From Geosiphon pyriformis (taxonomy: Eukaryota > Glomeromycota > Glomeromycetes > Archaeosporales > Geosiphonaceae), in contig JAAOMT010000561.1 in NCBI GenBank assembly GCA_016748015.1, positions 256,026-320,025 of the forward strand: DNA of 64,000 nucleotides, given 5' to 3'. Shown piece after piece: positions 48,578-61,028 of this stretch. Below the pieces are notes generated by a model. It worked only from the letters and a program-made list of their open reading frames with translations. It made no database searches and had not been told where the DNA came from. The position numbers were made by a program, and so were the translations under genes. How positions within the stretch are numbered: the stretch's first letter is position 1; every line of letters starts with the position of its first letter.

Positions 48578-50135
48578 ATGACTTCAAAATACCTATCAAT
48601 CTTATGCAATGATTTCGCACAAATGCTCGAAAATAGTGACGATTATAATGTGATCATCGAAGTTGGTGAAGCACCAGATATTAGATTCTTCAAAGCACAT
48701 AACAATATTTTGAAAGCGAGATGTCCATATTTCAGAGCGGCACTGTCCAGCAAATGGTCAAAATTTCATCCAGAAAATGGAATGTTTGTTTTCAGAAAAC
48801 CTAACGTGTCACCGGCTGTTTTTGCAATCATCCTAAAGTATTTTTTGGAAATCAATCTTATGAATATTTTTAAAAGAATTCAATCTGATTTCAAATTGAT
48901 TATTTAGATACATATATACCGGTTTACTTTCTCTTTCCGAGACTGCTAGCTACGACATAATGGATTTGCTGATAACAGCAGATGAGATGGTTTTAATGGA
49001 CCTGTTTGACCACGTCCAGGAATATTTGATTTCATTTCGATCAAACTGGATTTTAAACAATTTCACTTTGGTTTGCTCCACCGCATTTCAATACGATCGA
49101 TTCAACTTACTTCAAACTCATTGTCTCGATTTGCTATGCAAAGATGCTGCTCAATTTTTTCAGCCGGAATATATGTCCTTTGTCAATGAGACTTTTTTAA
49201 TTTCTGTGCTGCAGCGCCCGGACCTGGAAATGGACGAAATTGATTTATGGAAGTACTTGATTGATTGGGGAATTGCACAAACAAAGATACCTTACTCACG
49301 GGATGATTTATCGAAATGGTCTGATGATGAATTTTCAAAATTGAAATTAGCATTAGCAAATTGTATTCCATTAGTGAGATTTTCCAATATTTTACCCAAT
49401 CAATATCACCGACATATAAAAGCATTTCATCGTATTTTTCCTTGCTCCCTTCTCAATGAACTTCAACTCCATTTCTCACCCAATAAAAGAATCTCTTTTA
49501 TTGCTCCACCGCCACGAATGAACGGCATCAATTCTGTCCTACTAAAAACAAGACACTTGGCATTATTAGGACATTGGATTGGTAGAAAAGACTCGAACCC
49601 ATTTAAAGATGATAGCATAGTACACGATTTTCGAACCCTTCCATATCAGCTCAAACTCTTGTTACGAGGGACTCGAGACGGATTTTCTCCTTCGGCATTT
49701 CACAATAATTGTGATAATCAAGAAGCGACAGTGGTAGTGATGAAGATTCAAAATAATGGACATTTGATTGGTGGATACAATCCTTTTGGGTGGAATTCGG
49801 GAAATAAATGGGGGAGTGCACGGAATAGTTTCATATTTTCGCTTTCAGACGGAGTAAATTTACAGAATGCTATATTGTCTCGAGTTCAAGATCCAAAACG
49901 GGCGGTGTTATGCTCACAGGCTATCGGCGCATGTTTTGGAAGTGGAGATTTGGTAATGGGTGGCTACAGGGGGGATTTTGACATGGATTTGGCATGTTCC
50001 TCGAATCCTCAATCTTATGAACATCCGATCACCGATCTGGATCGGTTTTCTGTTGAGGAGTATGAAGTTTTCAAAGTGGTAAGGCGGTTGAAGACATGTC
50101 GAAAAGCAATCGATTTTGATCTAAGAGATGATTGA
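48578..50135 (+). CDS. BTB-BACK-TLDc protein, intact divergent member, two exons
   Basis: Exons 48578-48837 and 48908-50135 (495 aa). The 70-nt GT-AG intron is phase 2 and sits at exactly the same point as in the copies near 1.7, 6.4 and 23.3 kb, between an IL(K/R) codon and YIY(S/T)G, so the position is ancestral. Seen: BTB domain (about residues 20-120: YNVIIEVGE, FFKAHNNILKARCPYFRAAL, YIYTGLLSL), a BACK-like helical middle, and TLDc (about 320-490: LLLRGTRDGFSPSAF, HLIGGYNPFGW, FIFSLSDGV, ending EEYEVFKVVRR). Protein identity to the 1.7-kb gene is clearly lower than among the three left-hand copies. Likely a Cullin-3 adaptor type of protein; substrate unknown. No lesion was seen. Confidence 0.93.
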
Positions 50136-50771
50136 AAGAAATTTTTGGGCACTTAAATAACATTTATTCGGAATTTGAATATGTACAGTTTAGTTATGAA
50201 AAAGCTGATCCCACCTAAAAGAAAAAGATTGATTATCTGTATAGCAATAACACCAAAAATAACTGATTATCGCAACTCTCCAGAAAAATTTTAATAATCA
50301 ACATCACTTGTGAATCAAAAAATCTAAATAGATTACACCAATCTATACAACTCGAGCTTCTAACCACTGAGCTGAAGTAGCGGGGATTGGATTCTACATC
50401 TGTTTTCTCAAAGCTTAATCATCAAAATTGAACTGAGCAGAAAAAATCTCGTATGCACACCTACGATTTATTTATTTTTCCCATGTAATTCGGAAATCTG
50501 TAATGCAGTTCAAATTCGTTTACAAGTTCAATTCGCAATTACCTTGCATGAAATCATGCAGTTGAGTTTAAATTAGTTTCGATTACTTGAAATTCGTAAA
50601 TGACTTCTAATGATAATGGGTAATTTGTATTGTAAAACCCATGAATTATGTGATAAATGGAAAATCTTTCCATTTTGCGGAATAGGTTAATTTCTTCTGC
50701 CACTATTAATCTACATTTCTTGGGAACCTGAAAAATCCCAACTTTTAATTTACAATAAAATGAAATATTTG
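50136..50771. other. Convergent 3' spacer between BTB-TLDc and PTR2 genes
   Basis: Shared 3' end region of two convergent genes. On the minus strand, 50348-50390 has a tRNA D-arm-like phrase (AGCTCAGTGGTTAGAAGCT) with no matching anticodon, T arm or acceptor partner; it is a weak tRNA-fragment candidate only. Confidence 0.4.
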
Positions 50772-52605
50772 TTAATTTTGATTTAATTTATCTTGGATGC
50801 TCAATGTTTCATTCTTTCTGTCATTTATGCCTGTTCTGTAAAATATCAAGAGAGCAAAACCTGTGAGAAAATTAGTGACACCCATCCCCCCATATAGATA
50901 GGGTAACAGTGGATCTTTTGCTAATGGTACAAAAGGATAAACGAGGAGAGACCCAATTCCAGAGGAGAAAAGATAAATTGCCATGATAAAACCTTTCATT
51001 GAAGCTGGGGCTTGATTAAAACTGTACTCGAGACTCGTAATTGCCAGGAAAACTATTCAAAAATTAAAGAGTCAGAAAAAGAAATTATCCCAAAAGATTA
51101 AATATTAAAAAGAGTAATATTTACCTTCGGATGACGCGACGAGCGCGTATATAGGAAGTTGATACCAAACGCTGATTCGATTTGGTACCTGTATTCCGTT
51201 AATAGTACAAAGAGTATTCTGATAGCAAGGTGGAGTGTTATAGATAATCACTTGCAATACTGCGGCATAAGCCATTGCGGCTGTGATAAGCATAAAACCG
51301 ATAAACATTTGCATGATTGGGCTCGGTTCAATCTTGTGTTTTCGTAGAAATGGGAGAAAAATTTTATTCGCAAATGGAACCAATAAACATAAAGCAATCG
51401 GATCAAAAATATTCATCAAATCATTAGGAATAAATCCTGTTTCCATTGTAGCGGCTTGTGAAATTAGATTAGTTCCCATCTGAAAGTAAGCCATCCAATA
51501 AAATGATTGGAATAAAAGTACGCAACATGCGTGACAAGCTTGTCGCAATTCATCAATAAATTTATCGTCCCATGTGATCTTTTCGCTTGAATATTCATTT
51601 GCTGTTATATTTGATGGCTTCGTATCTTCCAATTTCCATCCATGACCGATTGCCATTCTAAAGACCAACATAATTTTCCAGAGTTCAAGTCCCTTTGTGT
51701 TAGTTTTTAATAGACATCCACGAACTCGCAAAAGTAGCACTGATCCAATCAAGAATACAACTGTAGCAACCAAAAATGCCAGCCAGAAAGAATGATATTT
51801 TTCGATGCTGGTGGTAAAAACCGGGGCTAGGTAGCCAATTGCAAGAATCATGTAAAACCAATGGTACATTGAGAGAATTGTGATTTTGGGATCTACGATT
51901 ACTTTTTCTCCGGTTGAAAGAGTTCTAAGAAAAGGTTTCTTGTGTGGATATTGTTCTCCAACGAGAGCATACAAAGTCGACTGTAGACCATCACCCAAGC
52001 CCAGAACAATCATACCGATTATCACACCGGGAAACGCAAATCCGGCCTTGATTGCTGCAGGCGTCGCAGTGACCGTTAATATGATCAGACCGAACACGAA
52101 AATAGCACTAAAGAGCATCATGGCGTTAAATTTGGTCATGTAACGGTCAGCGATCAAAGCGGCAATAATTGGGGTGGACCATGACCAGAATAGAAAGAAT
52201 GAGGTCAACGATGTAGCCATTTGTTGGCCTTTTCCTAGTGCACCGCTTTGTTGGCCAGGTTGATCAGGTACCGGAAATTGGATGTAATTTTGAAATAAAA
52301 ATGCTACACCAGAATACGCAAAAGCTTCACAGAAACAAAATGCGATATTGTACCACGCGGCTTTGGTGTAAAAAATTCAAATTATAAAATCGTGGTAGAA
52401 AAAGTTTTAAAATTTATAAAGACGAAAAAAGTATAATATATATGACAGCCCAAGTACCGGATGGTATATCATCTGACACTCTTTTCAAAGTATCTAATTC
52501 AATTTGTGTAGGATATTCCAATTTCTTTTCGTTTGTTTCAGACAGTTCAAAGGTTTCATCGTTGTACAGTTCTTTAGGCGGCGAAAGAAACTTTTCATTT
52601 TCCAT
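50772..52605 (-). CDS. PTR2/POT-family oligopeptide-type transporter, three exons
   Basis: Exons 52605-52458, 52360-51125 and 51052-50772 (554 aa). Both introns (97 and 72 nt) are GT-AG and phase 1, and joining them restores family sequence: IPS-AAWYNIAF and VASSE-VFLAITSLEYSF. Seen: a polar cytosolic N-terminus (residues 1-49), then about a dozen hydrophobic segments; the AYSGVAFLFQNY region (64-75), a PTR signature-like ALIADRYMTKF (117-127), the GDGLQSTLYALVGEQY turn, and FYWMAYFQMGTNL (about 338-350), the second PTR signature; a large cytosolic loop separates the two halves. POT proteins import di- and tripeptides (or nitrate and other solutes) with protons across the plasma membrane. The usual E-x-x-E-R proton-coupling motif in helix 1 reads C-F-C-E61-A62 here, so two of three key residues are changed. 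Transport mode and substrate are therefore uncertain. Confidence 0.93.
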
Positions 52606-53235
52606 AATGAAAGATGAAAATTAGTTTCTCTGTGACTGGTTGTGTGGTTTTATAGAATGTCTAGTTTTCGTCAGAATGTATTATCACCAAATGTAACATG
52701 CATGATACAGAAGCGATATACTATCTATCTATTATGCTATGTTAGATTAATATTTGCCGTTGGATATCAATCATTTTTCTTTTTAATTCAGTTTTAGTGG
52801 GCTTCACCATTTATCTCGATCTCAAAGCCCCTCTTCTACCAAATAAAAATACCCTACTGGTGTATTTTGATTGTAGATCGGACAATATTTTTGTCACAGA
52901 TATTTTTAGTAGATGAAGACTAAAAGCAAGTGTAACATGTGATTAGCAAAACAGTATAACAAAAGCGAGGATTTATTGCTTTAATACTTTTTACATTTAT
53001 CTTGTTATAAAATATGAAAAAGATTAGAGATAAAGAGTAAAGCTAAGCTGTATATATTTTCCTTGAAAGAAAAATATTTATCGGTGATAAGTTTCAAGTT
53101 GAGTGGAAAATATTAATTCTTGCACAATAAAACCAATCACACAAACAAAAAAGGTTACTAATTTAAGCAAGGCAAAAGCAGGCTTAATGTCCGATTACTT
53201 TTTTAAGATTATATACAAATCTAAACTTTAAATCA
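52606..53235 (-). promoter_or_regulatory. Upstream region of the PTR2 gene
   Basis: About 630 bases without a gene upstream of the minus-strand PTR2 start. No convincing TATA or operator was found. Confidence 0.3.
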
Positions 53236-53241
53236 CATTCA

Positions 53242-53481
53242 TTATTTTCGCAAAGGAATTTGAGGATTCTCTGGTTTCCAGTTTGAAACCATCCTGATCG
53301 AAATTATTTCTTCGTTACCAAGATTGTTACCATGGTCATTATTGCTACTTGTAGTAGTTCTTTCAAGAGTTCCTGGTAATTTTAAATAAATTTCGTCTTC
53401 TTCCAGGTTCCCATGAAGAAAGTAAACGTAATTTTTCGTTATAGAAATAGTTTGAATTGATTTTTCAGTTATGGAAGTTTA
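53242..53481 (-). other. Coding-like segment without a start, unrecognised
   Basis: A minus-strand frame of 79 codons runs from a TAA near 53484 to a stop at 53242-53244: TSITEKSIQTISITKNYVYF, LHGNLEEDEIYLKLPGTLER, then a Ser/Asn-rich part and SNWKPENPQIPLRK. The phrase FLHGNLEEDEIYLKLP recalls the N-terminal part of Ty1/copia reverse transcriptase, but the following residues do not. A nearby exon-like piece at about 53632-53700 (acceptor TAATTTCTAG, donor CA/GTAAGT) reads NFLRDSFAIYETFRLWISLS in one frame. Whether the two belong together is not resolved; either a small spliced gene or a retroelement relic is possible. Confidence 0.3.
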
Positions 53482-53719
53482 AGAAAAAAGGTTTAACTAT
53501 CGAATTGGATGAAGATTTAAACTAAAGCCTAACGTAAGTAAGAAGATTTCTATTCATAAAGTGTATTTTAATTTGTAGCAAGCATTTTAATAAACGTTTT
53601 TTATAATTATAATTATAAGTTACTTACTGGTGTAGATAAGCTGATCCAAAGTCTAAATGTTTCATAAATAGCAAAAGAATCTCGTAGAAAGTTTCTAGAA
53701 ATTAAAAATTTGGAAAATG

Positions 53720-55080
53720 AATAAATTTGATTAATTTTTGGCATAGATAGGGATATCAAAAAAAAAATTTATTACAAATGGATTTATATATTAAAAATCT
53801 AATAAAAGTATTAGGCGTCCGTCTAAAGCGAAGCATAATTAGTTATCGGGAAAAAATATTTTTTTAAATTATATGATAAAGGTTAATTGTAAAATTTTGA
53901 AGTGCAAACGATAACCTAATTCGTTGATAGTATGAAAAGTATAACCAACCTAACTTATAGACAAGGTTTGGATTCGAAAAAAGATGAATTTTTAAAATAC
54001 AAAAAAAAATCTCAAAATTGAAACCCAATTGCTGTTTTTTATATATTGAGAAAAATAAAAAGGAAATGAAAAGAAAATATCATGTATGTCGAAAATTAAC
54101 CCATAAAAACTCTCATTTGTATCATCATTTCTTACAAAAGGAGAATTTCATACTAGATGTCTCTTTGATTCAACATTAAAACCCAAAAGGTTTAGAGTTT
54201 AATTCTCTTAAAATAAAAATTTCCAGATGGATCCATAACTCACCACTCCATAATCCGTATCGTTAATACCTATATGAAAATATCGTCTTGATGAATTATT
54301 ATTATTATTAGTATAAGTATTAGTATTAGTATTAGTATTAGTATTAATATTATTCTTATTCTAAACCTTTACAAAAACTATCTTTCATAAAATCAATTCA
54401 TATCTCTCTCTCTCTCTCAAATAAACCCTTATTGTCACACGCCTCATTGAATTCATCTTTTTTGCTCTATTGAATCGAACTCTTAAAAAATATTTATTTC
54501 AAATGACACAACTATCACATGAAATCAAATCCCAATAGATGTCTTTTTTCGGAATTATATCCCCCTTATTTGCATATCACCATCAATCACATTTTATCTT
54601 TAAAAAACTTTTTTTAACAATCAAACCTATATCAGGTACACAGACACACACACACACTTAGTTTTTAGTTGAGTCACACAAGTGGTGGAACCATTCATAG
54701 AGGTTGGAATACGCACAAGAATAGGCCGAAATAGGAGAAAAAGTGAAAAAGAATACTTTATGTATTTTCTTGTAAGGAATCTAAAACTAAAAAGTGAATA
54801 TAATCACTTTTGTCATAGTGAACCTTGTTCGCAAAATTAGGAAATAGTCACTAACTTGAATCATTCTATTTTTATATTATTATTTTAATACCATCAATTA
54901 CATGTAAAATACATTTATAAATAGTAAAAAGGAAACAATTACAAATTCCTCAGATCAAAATAAATTCCTAAATTTGACTAACCCTCCCCCAATATTATTA
55001 TTCATTCATCAATTCATCCATCCATACATACATATATACATACATACATACATACATTCAAAAGCGTAATTACTAGTTTA
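53720..55080. other. Intergenic with microsatellites
   Basis: No gene is recognised. Contains a TAGTAT repeat at 54308-54350, a CT run near 54404-54417, a CA run at 54640-54658 and a CATA run at 55023-55058. Confidence 0.5.
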
Positions 55081-55094
55081 AAAACTTTAATGGA

Positions 55095-55439
55095 GTGAGG
55101 CAAAGAAAAACAGAGTCTGGTATTGCTAAAAGAAACGAGATTCCAGAACAAATAAAGAATTATTTTTCAAATTTGTATAGGTATTTGGAAGATGATTTAT
55201 TTTTAATATTAAAGATTTTCATCACTATGAATATAAAAGATTTAATTCATTTCTTAAGTAAAATGAATCTAGTTTCAAGGCTGCAACAGAAATATCATAG
55301 CATTGCTACAAGCTTGGAATCTTCTTTTCCAAATGTAGGAAAATCAAAAAACCTCTCAGATATATTTCCCAAATTTCAATTTCAAAGATGTTGTACTTGT
55401 GTAAATGATTTTTTTTTTAGGAATACAACTATAAAATAA
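55095..55439 (+). CDS. Open frame of unknown function, doubtful
   Basis: An open stretch of 114 codons (IPEQIKNYFSNLYRYLEDDL, HSIATSLESSFPNVGKS, QRCCTCVNDFFF). The left end is only a GTG; the first ATG is at about 55228 (MNIKDLIHFL), leaving 70 residues. Composition is acceptable for a protein in this genome and the length is notable in AT-rich DNA, but no family or splice model supports it. Confidence 0.25.
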   Translation: MRQRKTESGIAKRNEIPEQIKNYFSNLYRYLEDDLFLILKIFITMNIKDLIHFLSKMNLVSRLQQKYHSIATSLESSFPNVGKSKNLSDIFPKFQFQRCCTCVNDFFFRNTTIK

Positions 55440-57076
55440 TTCGAGTACAAAATCATCAAAATCAGAATCTCATTCAGTATTTCAATTCCTTGTAATCGAT
55501 TCATTAAGAAAGCGTTGTCATACGAAAAAGGAAATATTTTGGCTCATTGGTAAATGCTTGGTTTCCAAAATTTTCAACAAAAATATTGAATTTTAAACTG
55601 TATAAATAAATTTGACTCATTTCTAATTTTTATTCTATCATGATATTTAGTCGAGCGGGTATTTCACGAAGTGCATCAGGTATACACTAAAAAATCAGAT
55701 GTCAAATGATGAAATTCCCAACATATATTATTCTCTCTTTCATTCTCGTTCAGTAATCATCGTATGTGTAGTGAAATCAAAGGCTATGTCATACGAAAAG
55801 GCTCTGAAATTTCAATTGGAGTGAGATAAAGTTAGATTTTTTCTTTGATTAAATTCGATTATTTGGTATTCCAAACTTTTACCATCACTTCTAAAATATT
55901 CTTTGTAAATAATCTGAAAATTTATTATTTAAATAAGGACAACTCTATTAGATTCTACTTTTAAAATTTTGGTTTAACATTGACTTCTTGTGTTTATTTC
56001 TTTATGAAAGAAGGATATTACTTTTGAGGGAAAATTATTGATCTTTTTAATCCTTAAAAAAATATGTTCATTAAAGCAAAGAAAAATTTATCTCATCATA
56101 TCATCAGATGACATAACATCCAATATATGTATACATGTATATATAAACATATATATTGTTTGAATAGAATCGCCCACTGTTTTAAACCCTGCAATTTTTT
56201 GATGAGATTTAGCATGGGCCGAAAACTTACAGATTGAATGTTTTAGCATTTGGTTTTTCATACTTTATTAAATTGTGAAACTTACCCATACTAAAATCTT
56301 TACACATGTACAAAAAAGTTTTTGGATCTTTGCATTGCATTGGGAATGAGAATGAAATTGGGATTATGATCGTGATTCATCACCATTCGTAAGATCTCCA
56401 TCTTTCCTATAGACTAAAGCTAGTATTAAATATCTTTAGGATTTTTTAAAGATTTTGCTTTTGGATATGAGACAAGAAGGTAAAAACTTTATTATTTAAC
56501 CTCTATTGATTAATTTTATAAAAGGTTAGTAGGTAGCAGCTAGTATCTAATGATAGAGAAATAAAGTTTATCAATTAATCTAGGTAAAACGTACTAGATT
56601 ATAACGATCAGAATTTTTATTATATTTCTAAAAGAGATTTCAAGCAGAGTTGACTAAATAATCAAAAATTCAATAGTTTTCATTGTGAGCGTTTGAGAAA
56701 TATTTTTAAATTTGTTAAGGGATGAATCGGTGGTATCGATAAAGTAGAATATAACTAAAGTAGAATATAGCCATGGATGGATTAATTTTTATTATTTTAA
56801 AACTTGATAGAATATGATGGACTATGATGGAATATGATAGAATATAATGGAATATAATGGAATATGATGGAAGGAAAAAATTTGAAATAAACTCCTTACA
56901 GAACAGCCTTCTTTCTTTGTATTATATTGAGACAACTTTCAATAATTTTTTTTGTAAATTTTTAGACCTGATTTATCATTTAACCTTATTATATTTTATA
57001 TATACATCCATAAAAAGTTAATTATTTTAAGACTGAATACAAATCTAAAAAACCTAAATTAATTAAATAATACCAA

Positions 57077-57109
<33 letters not shown>

Positions 57110-58380
57110 TTTAATGATCATATCTTGTAATACCATTCTTCTTTCAATGCTTGAAACGTTTTTACCATTATTAGATTTTTATTATGCCTAAAAATTTTTA
57201 CTTTCTAGAGATGTTATCATATCTCTATTTGAGAACTTTTATTATTAAAGTGAAAATGATAAATAAATGATTTTGGATTTTACCCCAAAAGACTCTAACC
57301 ATTTTTTAGAATTTTTTTTATTTTTGAAACATATCCAAACACTCATTCTCACCTCACTCGTTCATTTGCCCAATTCAAGTTTGTAATGAAATTAAATTCA
57401 GTATGGGGTTATCTTATTTAGAATTAAGCCTCTTGTGCATTGCCACAAGTTTTTCTTGATTGAGAAAAAAATTTTTTTTTAAATTTTCTTCTCATCTTTG
57501 ATTTGATATTATTTGGTACAGTTGACGTAAGATTAGATAATGTGTATATATTTCAAATTGAGTTTATAAAATATTTTAGATCATTATATCTATATATATA
57601 TATATAATGAAGTGATTTCTTTGAATCAGAAAAAAAAAATTAATAGCCGCCTTTTACTGCTTGAAATATTTGGCAATCTATTCAAAGACTTGAATAGTAC
57701 ATTTTTGATTATTATTATTATTGTACATGTATATAATTCACAAATATATGTAGATTCGAAAATTAGTTTCAATTTTTAAAACAACTTAGGTCAATTTCTT
57801 TAAGTTAAGGCCTCCTTGAAGTGTGGGAAGCAGACGAAAAATGGTTAGAATTATCGATTTTTTCAATTGGAAAAATTTTTTTTATTACTCATTCTTCCAA
57901 ATTTTTTTCATCAGACCAATATTTGAGCGCAAAAATGTTTCCCCCGAGTTTAACCTTTCTGAATGAGATTTCGTCATTCTATTGTTCCTAAATATTTAAT
58001 TTTATTTCATTCAGCCTCTCCTTTTTGATTAATTTTAATTAATAATCTTGCCAGACCCTATTTTTAACCAAGTCGGGAAAAGATTTTCCTCTTACCATAT
58101 CTTTTGCCATGCATTTGAGTCTTTATTTAATAAAAACTTCCCAAAAAAGTAAGGGGCGAAAACCCTTATTTATTTCTTTTGCTCATACACTTACAAAAAT
58201 AATATTCGAATGAAATGTTCCAAAAATTTAAAAGAAAAAAAGTTCCCTATTTACATATTTAACCTAAAAAATCTATGGAATACAAAGTTTAGATCTCAAA
58301 CAAAATAACTTCAAAAAATATCCTTAAAATATCCTCATCTTATAGCTGCTTCCAACTTCATTCCTAATAACCACACACCA
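55440..58380. other. Gene-poor stretch with short repeats
   Basis: Nothing recognised as coding. Six exact-period copies of a 10-base unit (aatatgatgg and variants) lie at 56811-56870, an AAT microsatellite at 57077-57109 and a TA run near 57591-57605. Confidence 0.5.
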
Positions 58381-58383
58381 CAA

Positions 58384-58831
58384 TCAAATCATACCACGCC
58401 ACATTGCGATCTTCTTTTTCAATCTCCATACCATCATTTTAGTATTCTCCCATTCAACAACATGTTTTTTTCCGCTTGGACGAGGCTTGAAACTAGGTGG
58501 AGGGAGTTCAAATAATGTTTCTAACAAAACCTGTGCCTCATCTTGTCGCCATTCTTCACGACCAAGTGTTGCTACGCTTTCGGCGATGCTTTTTCGTGTA
58601 GGCATGTGAGAGAGTCGATAAACTTGATTTGCTTGGATGTTGACCGAAAGTTTTCGTGTCTGTTTAGGCAATGGAGTAGAATTTGGTCGTCTCAAACCAC
58701 CTCTCTTGGTAGTGTTTGAGGCTGGAATCTGAGACCAATAAAAGTATTAAAAAAACACGTGAAAAACCTTTGAAAAATATTGAAACGCATTTCAAAGAAT
58801 ATGAAATTACCAATGAGTTTGCTCTTTCCAT
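58384..58831 (-). CDS. Small basic protein of unknown function, two exons
   Basis: Exon 1 58831-58811 codes MERANSL; the intron (58810-58729, 82 nt, GTAATT...CTCAG) is phase 0; exon 2 58728-58384 codes the rest (121 aa). The product starts with a Ser/Thr/Pro/Lys-rich region (IPASNTTKRGGLRRPN, PLPKQTRKLSV), followed by a more ordered part (MPTRKSIAESVATLGREEW, QDEAQVLLETLFELPPPSFK) and a basic end (MMVWRLKKKIAMWRGMI). No signal peptide or membrane segment. No family was recognised. The clear splice signals, good ATG and absence of lesions make it likely to be real. Confidence 0.6.
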
Positions 58832-58839
58832 ATTTTCTT

Positions 58840-60515
58840 AATATATTCGTTATTTGAGAGAAAAATTTATTTTTTAAAAGGATTGATTATATCTAGTACT
58901 AATAGAAACTTGGAATAAGAATGCTAGCGGTAGGTGTCGAATAATAATTTATCAACGTATGGCTTTAACACAAACAGAATACAAGAATTTCGATTGGCTC
59001 CTTTGCGTTATGATAGATATATTTAAAAGTATCAAAAAATTTTATGGTTTTCAAACTTGGAACGCCTTCCGAGAGTAATGAACAAAGAAGATATTTGATG
59101 GTGATGATGATGATGTTGTTGTTGTTGTTATAATTATTGTGATTGAGAATTTTGAACTTTTTGAAAAAAAAAAGGGAGTACTCATTTATATATAGAAAAT
59201 CTATTCGATCTTGATAAATCATAGAATCTCTCACATCAAATTAATTAAACATCCCCATTCGCTCACTGATTAAAAGGCTGCGGGCTTAATTGTTTTTAGC
59301 TGTGAAAACCTTCCAAGAGCAAAAACAAAAACGCCTTAAAAATAAGCATCAGGTTAGCAGTTTGAGGCTTCTTGATTTCGATCATTGATCTTTTACACAA
59401 TCATCTATTACAATAAAATTCTGGGGGATGGCAAAATGCGAGCACTTTGTACCATTCCCAGGTTATCTTCAGAATTTCTATATCTTTTTTTAATACCTAG
59501 TTCCAAATATTTATGTTTCCGCCCAAGATTAAGCCTCGTTTGGCACCTTTTCATAAACAAATATCCGTGTTTGGAGGGAATTAGTTTCTTAGGTATTTCT
59601 GGAAAAGGTAAGTGAACAGCCATTTTAATCGTTTTGGCTATTTAAGCCGTCTAATTTATCTGGACGACAAGTAATGTCAGGTGACATTGCCTCATTACTT
59701 GTTCTGAACGTAATAGGGTTCTGGACATTTAATTCTACTTCCAATTTGTCGATCTACCCATTTTTTTTACTCTTTTATAAAACCACAAATTTTTTAACTG
59801 TAATTATCAAATAAGGTTTAAAATAAAAGACGAAAAATACTGTATAAATAGAAATTCTGAATTAATAAAATTTTTTGAAAAATGAATTTAAAATAACACA
59901 CATATGGGATTATGAATTCTTTTTCAAATCCATAATATCTTATCTTTAGTTTCTAAGTTGTTATTATTTGTTGTTTTTTGTTGTTATTTTTTCAAAAATG
60001 TTTCTTTCAATAAATGAAATCAAAAATAATACATTTATAAAAAGATATGAAATAAAGTTTATTTATCAGTTAAATATCAAAAGTTTTTTTTTTTTTTGAA
60101 CTAATATCTTTTTTTTAAAAGAATCACTATTTTTTTCGTCTTGAATATCGGGAATTCCTAACTAATAATAGGAAAAACTTTAAAATATTAAGAATATTTG
60201 ATAAATACTTTATCAAATTTTTTGAAATCAAAAACACGTTAAAAGAACAAATAATAAAAATATTTCTTTGAATTTTTACCATACATAAAAATTGTAAATT
60301 ACAAATATTTTTAAAAGTTGAATAAAAACTTGGTTTTCAAGCAAAGATTTGAATTTTTTCTCACTTTTTTAAAAATTTTTCATATTCAGATGTAAAAAAT
60401 TAATCTTTTCTTTCACAAATACCCATTCATTTCTTTCTAATATTCGTTTAATATATAAGCTTCACATCATTATAGCTTGAAAAAAATTGATGCTCTTGGC
60501 CTTTTTCTTAGTAGT

Positions 60516-60553
<38 letters not shown>

Positions 60554-61020
60554 AAGTCATCGGAAAATTCTAAAACTGAATGGTTCAAGTTTAAAAATAT
60601 ATATTCCTAAACAATATCAAACACAAGTTTCAATTTCACTTTTTCTCATTTTAAATAGATTACATTGATAAAATATGTTTCTTAGTAACCTTAAAAAACT
60701 TTTATTTGACCAAAAGCTGACCATGATGAATTTATTAAACCAATTTTTCATCTCACGTGAATCAAACTATTTTCAATGATCTGATTGAGTGCTTCTCATC
60801 ATTCAATCATTCTCTAGGGATGATGTATCTTTTGGCTGTGTGCTTTCTAAATCCAAAATTTTCTATCATATCGTAGGGCAACAGCTCAAAGGATTTTGAA
60901 TTCGCATGATACGAATAGTTTATAAAAAGATTGGGATTTTGCTTTACAGGATGTTAAAACTCATCTATTAAGATTTTTCTTCAATAAACCAATACCTAAA
61001 AGTTTTAAAAAACCTATTTT
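58840..61020. other. Intergenic between the small basic gene and the Myb/SANT gene
   Basis: Contains trinucleotide repeats at 59097-59130 (GAT/GTT) and 60511-60551 (ATT). At 59408-59623 both strands are open for about 70 codons; the minus frame (MAVHLPFPEIPKKLIPSKHG...) begins with ATG and has plausible composition, but neither strand can be supported. Confidence 0.4.
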
Positions 61021-61028
61021 ACCCATTG

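Noticed and set aside
49183-49425. 80-codon minus-strand frame within the BTB-TLDc gene at 48578
   Set aside because: It lies antisense to a well-supported exon and has no features of its own.
50348-50390. tRNA gene on the minus strand
   Set aside because: Only a D-arm-like phrase is present; no anticodon stem, T arm or acceptor partner could be built.
58965-59234. 89-codon minus-strand frame
   Set aside because: Its middle is an Asn/Ile run from a trinucleotide repeat, and the rest has no recognisable features.
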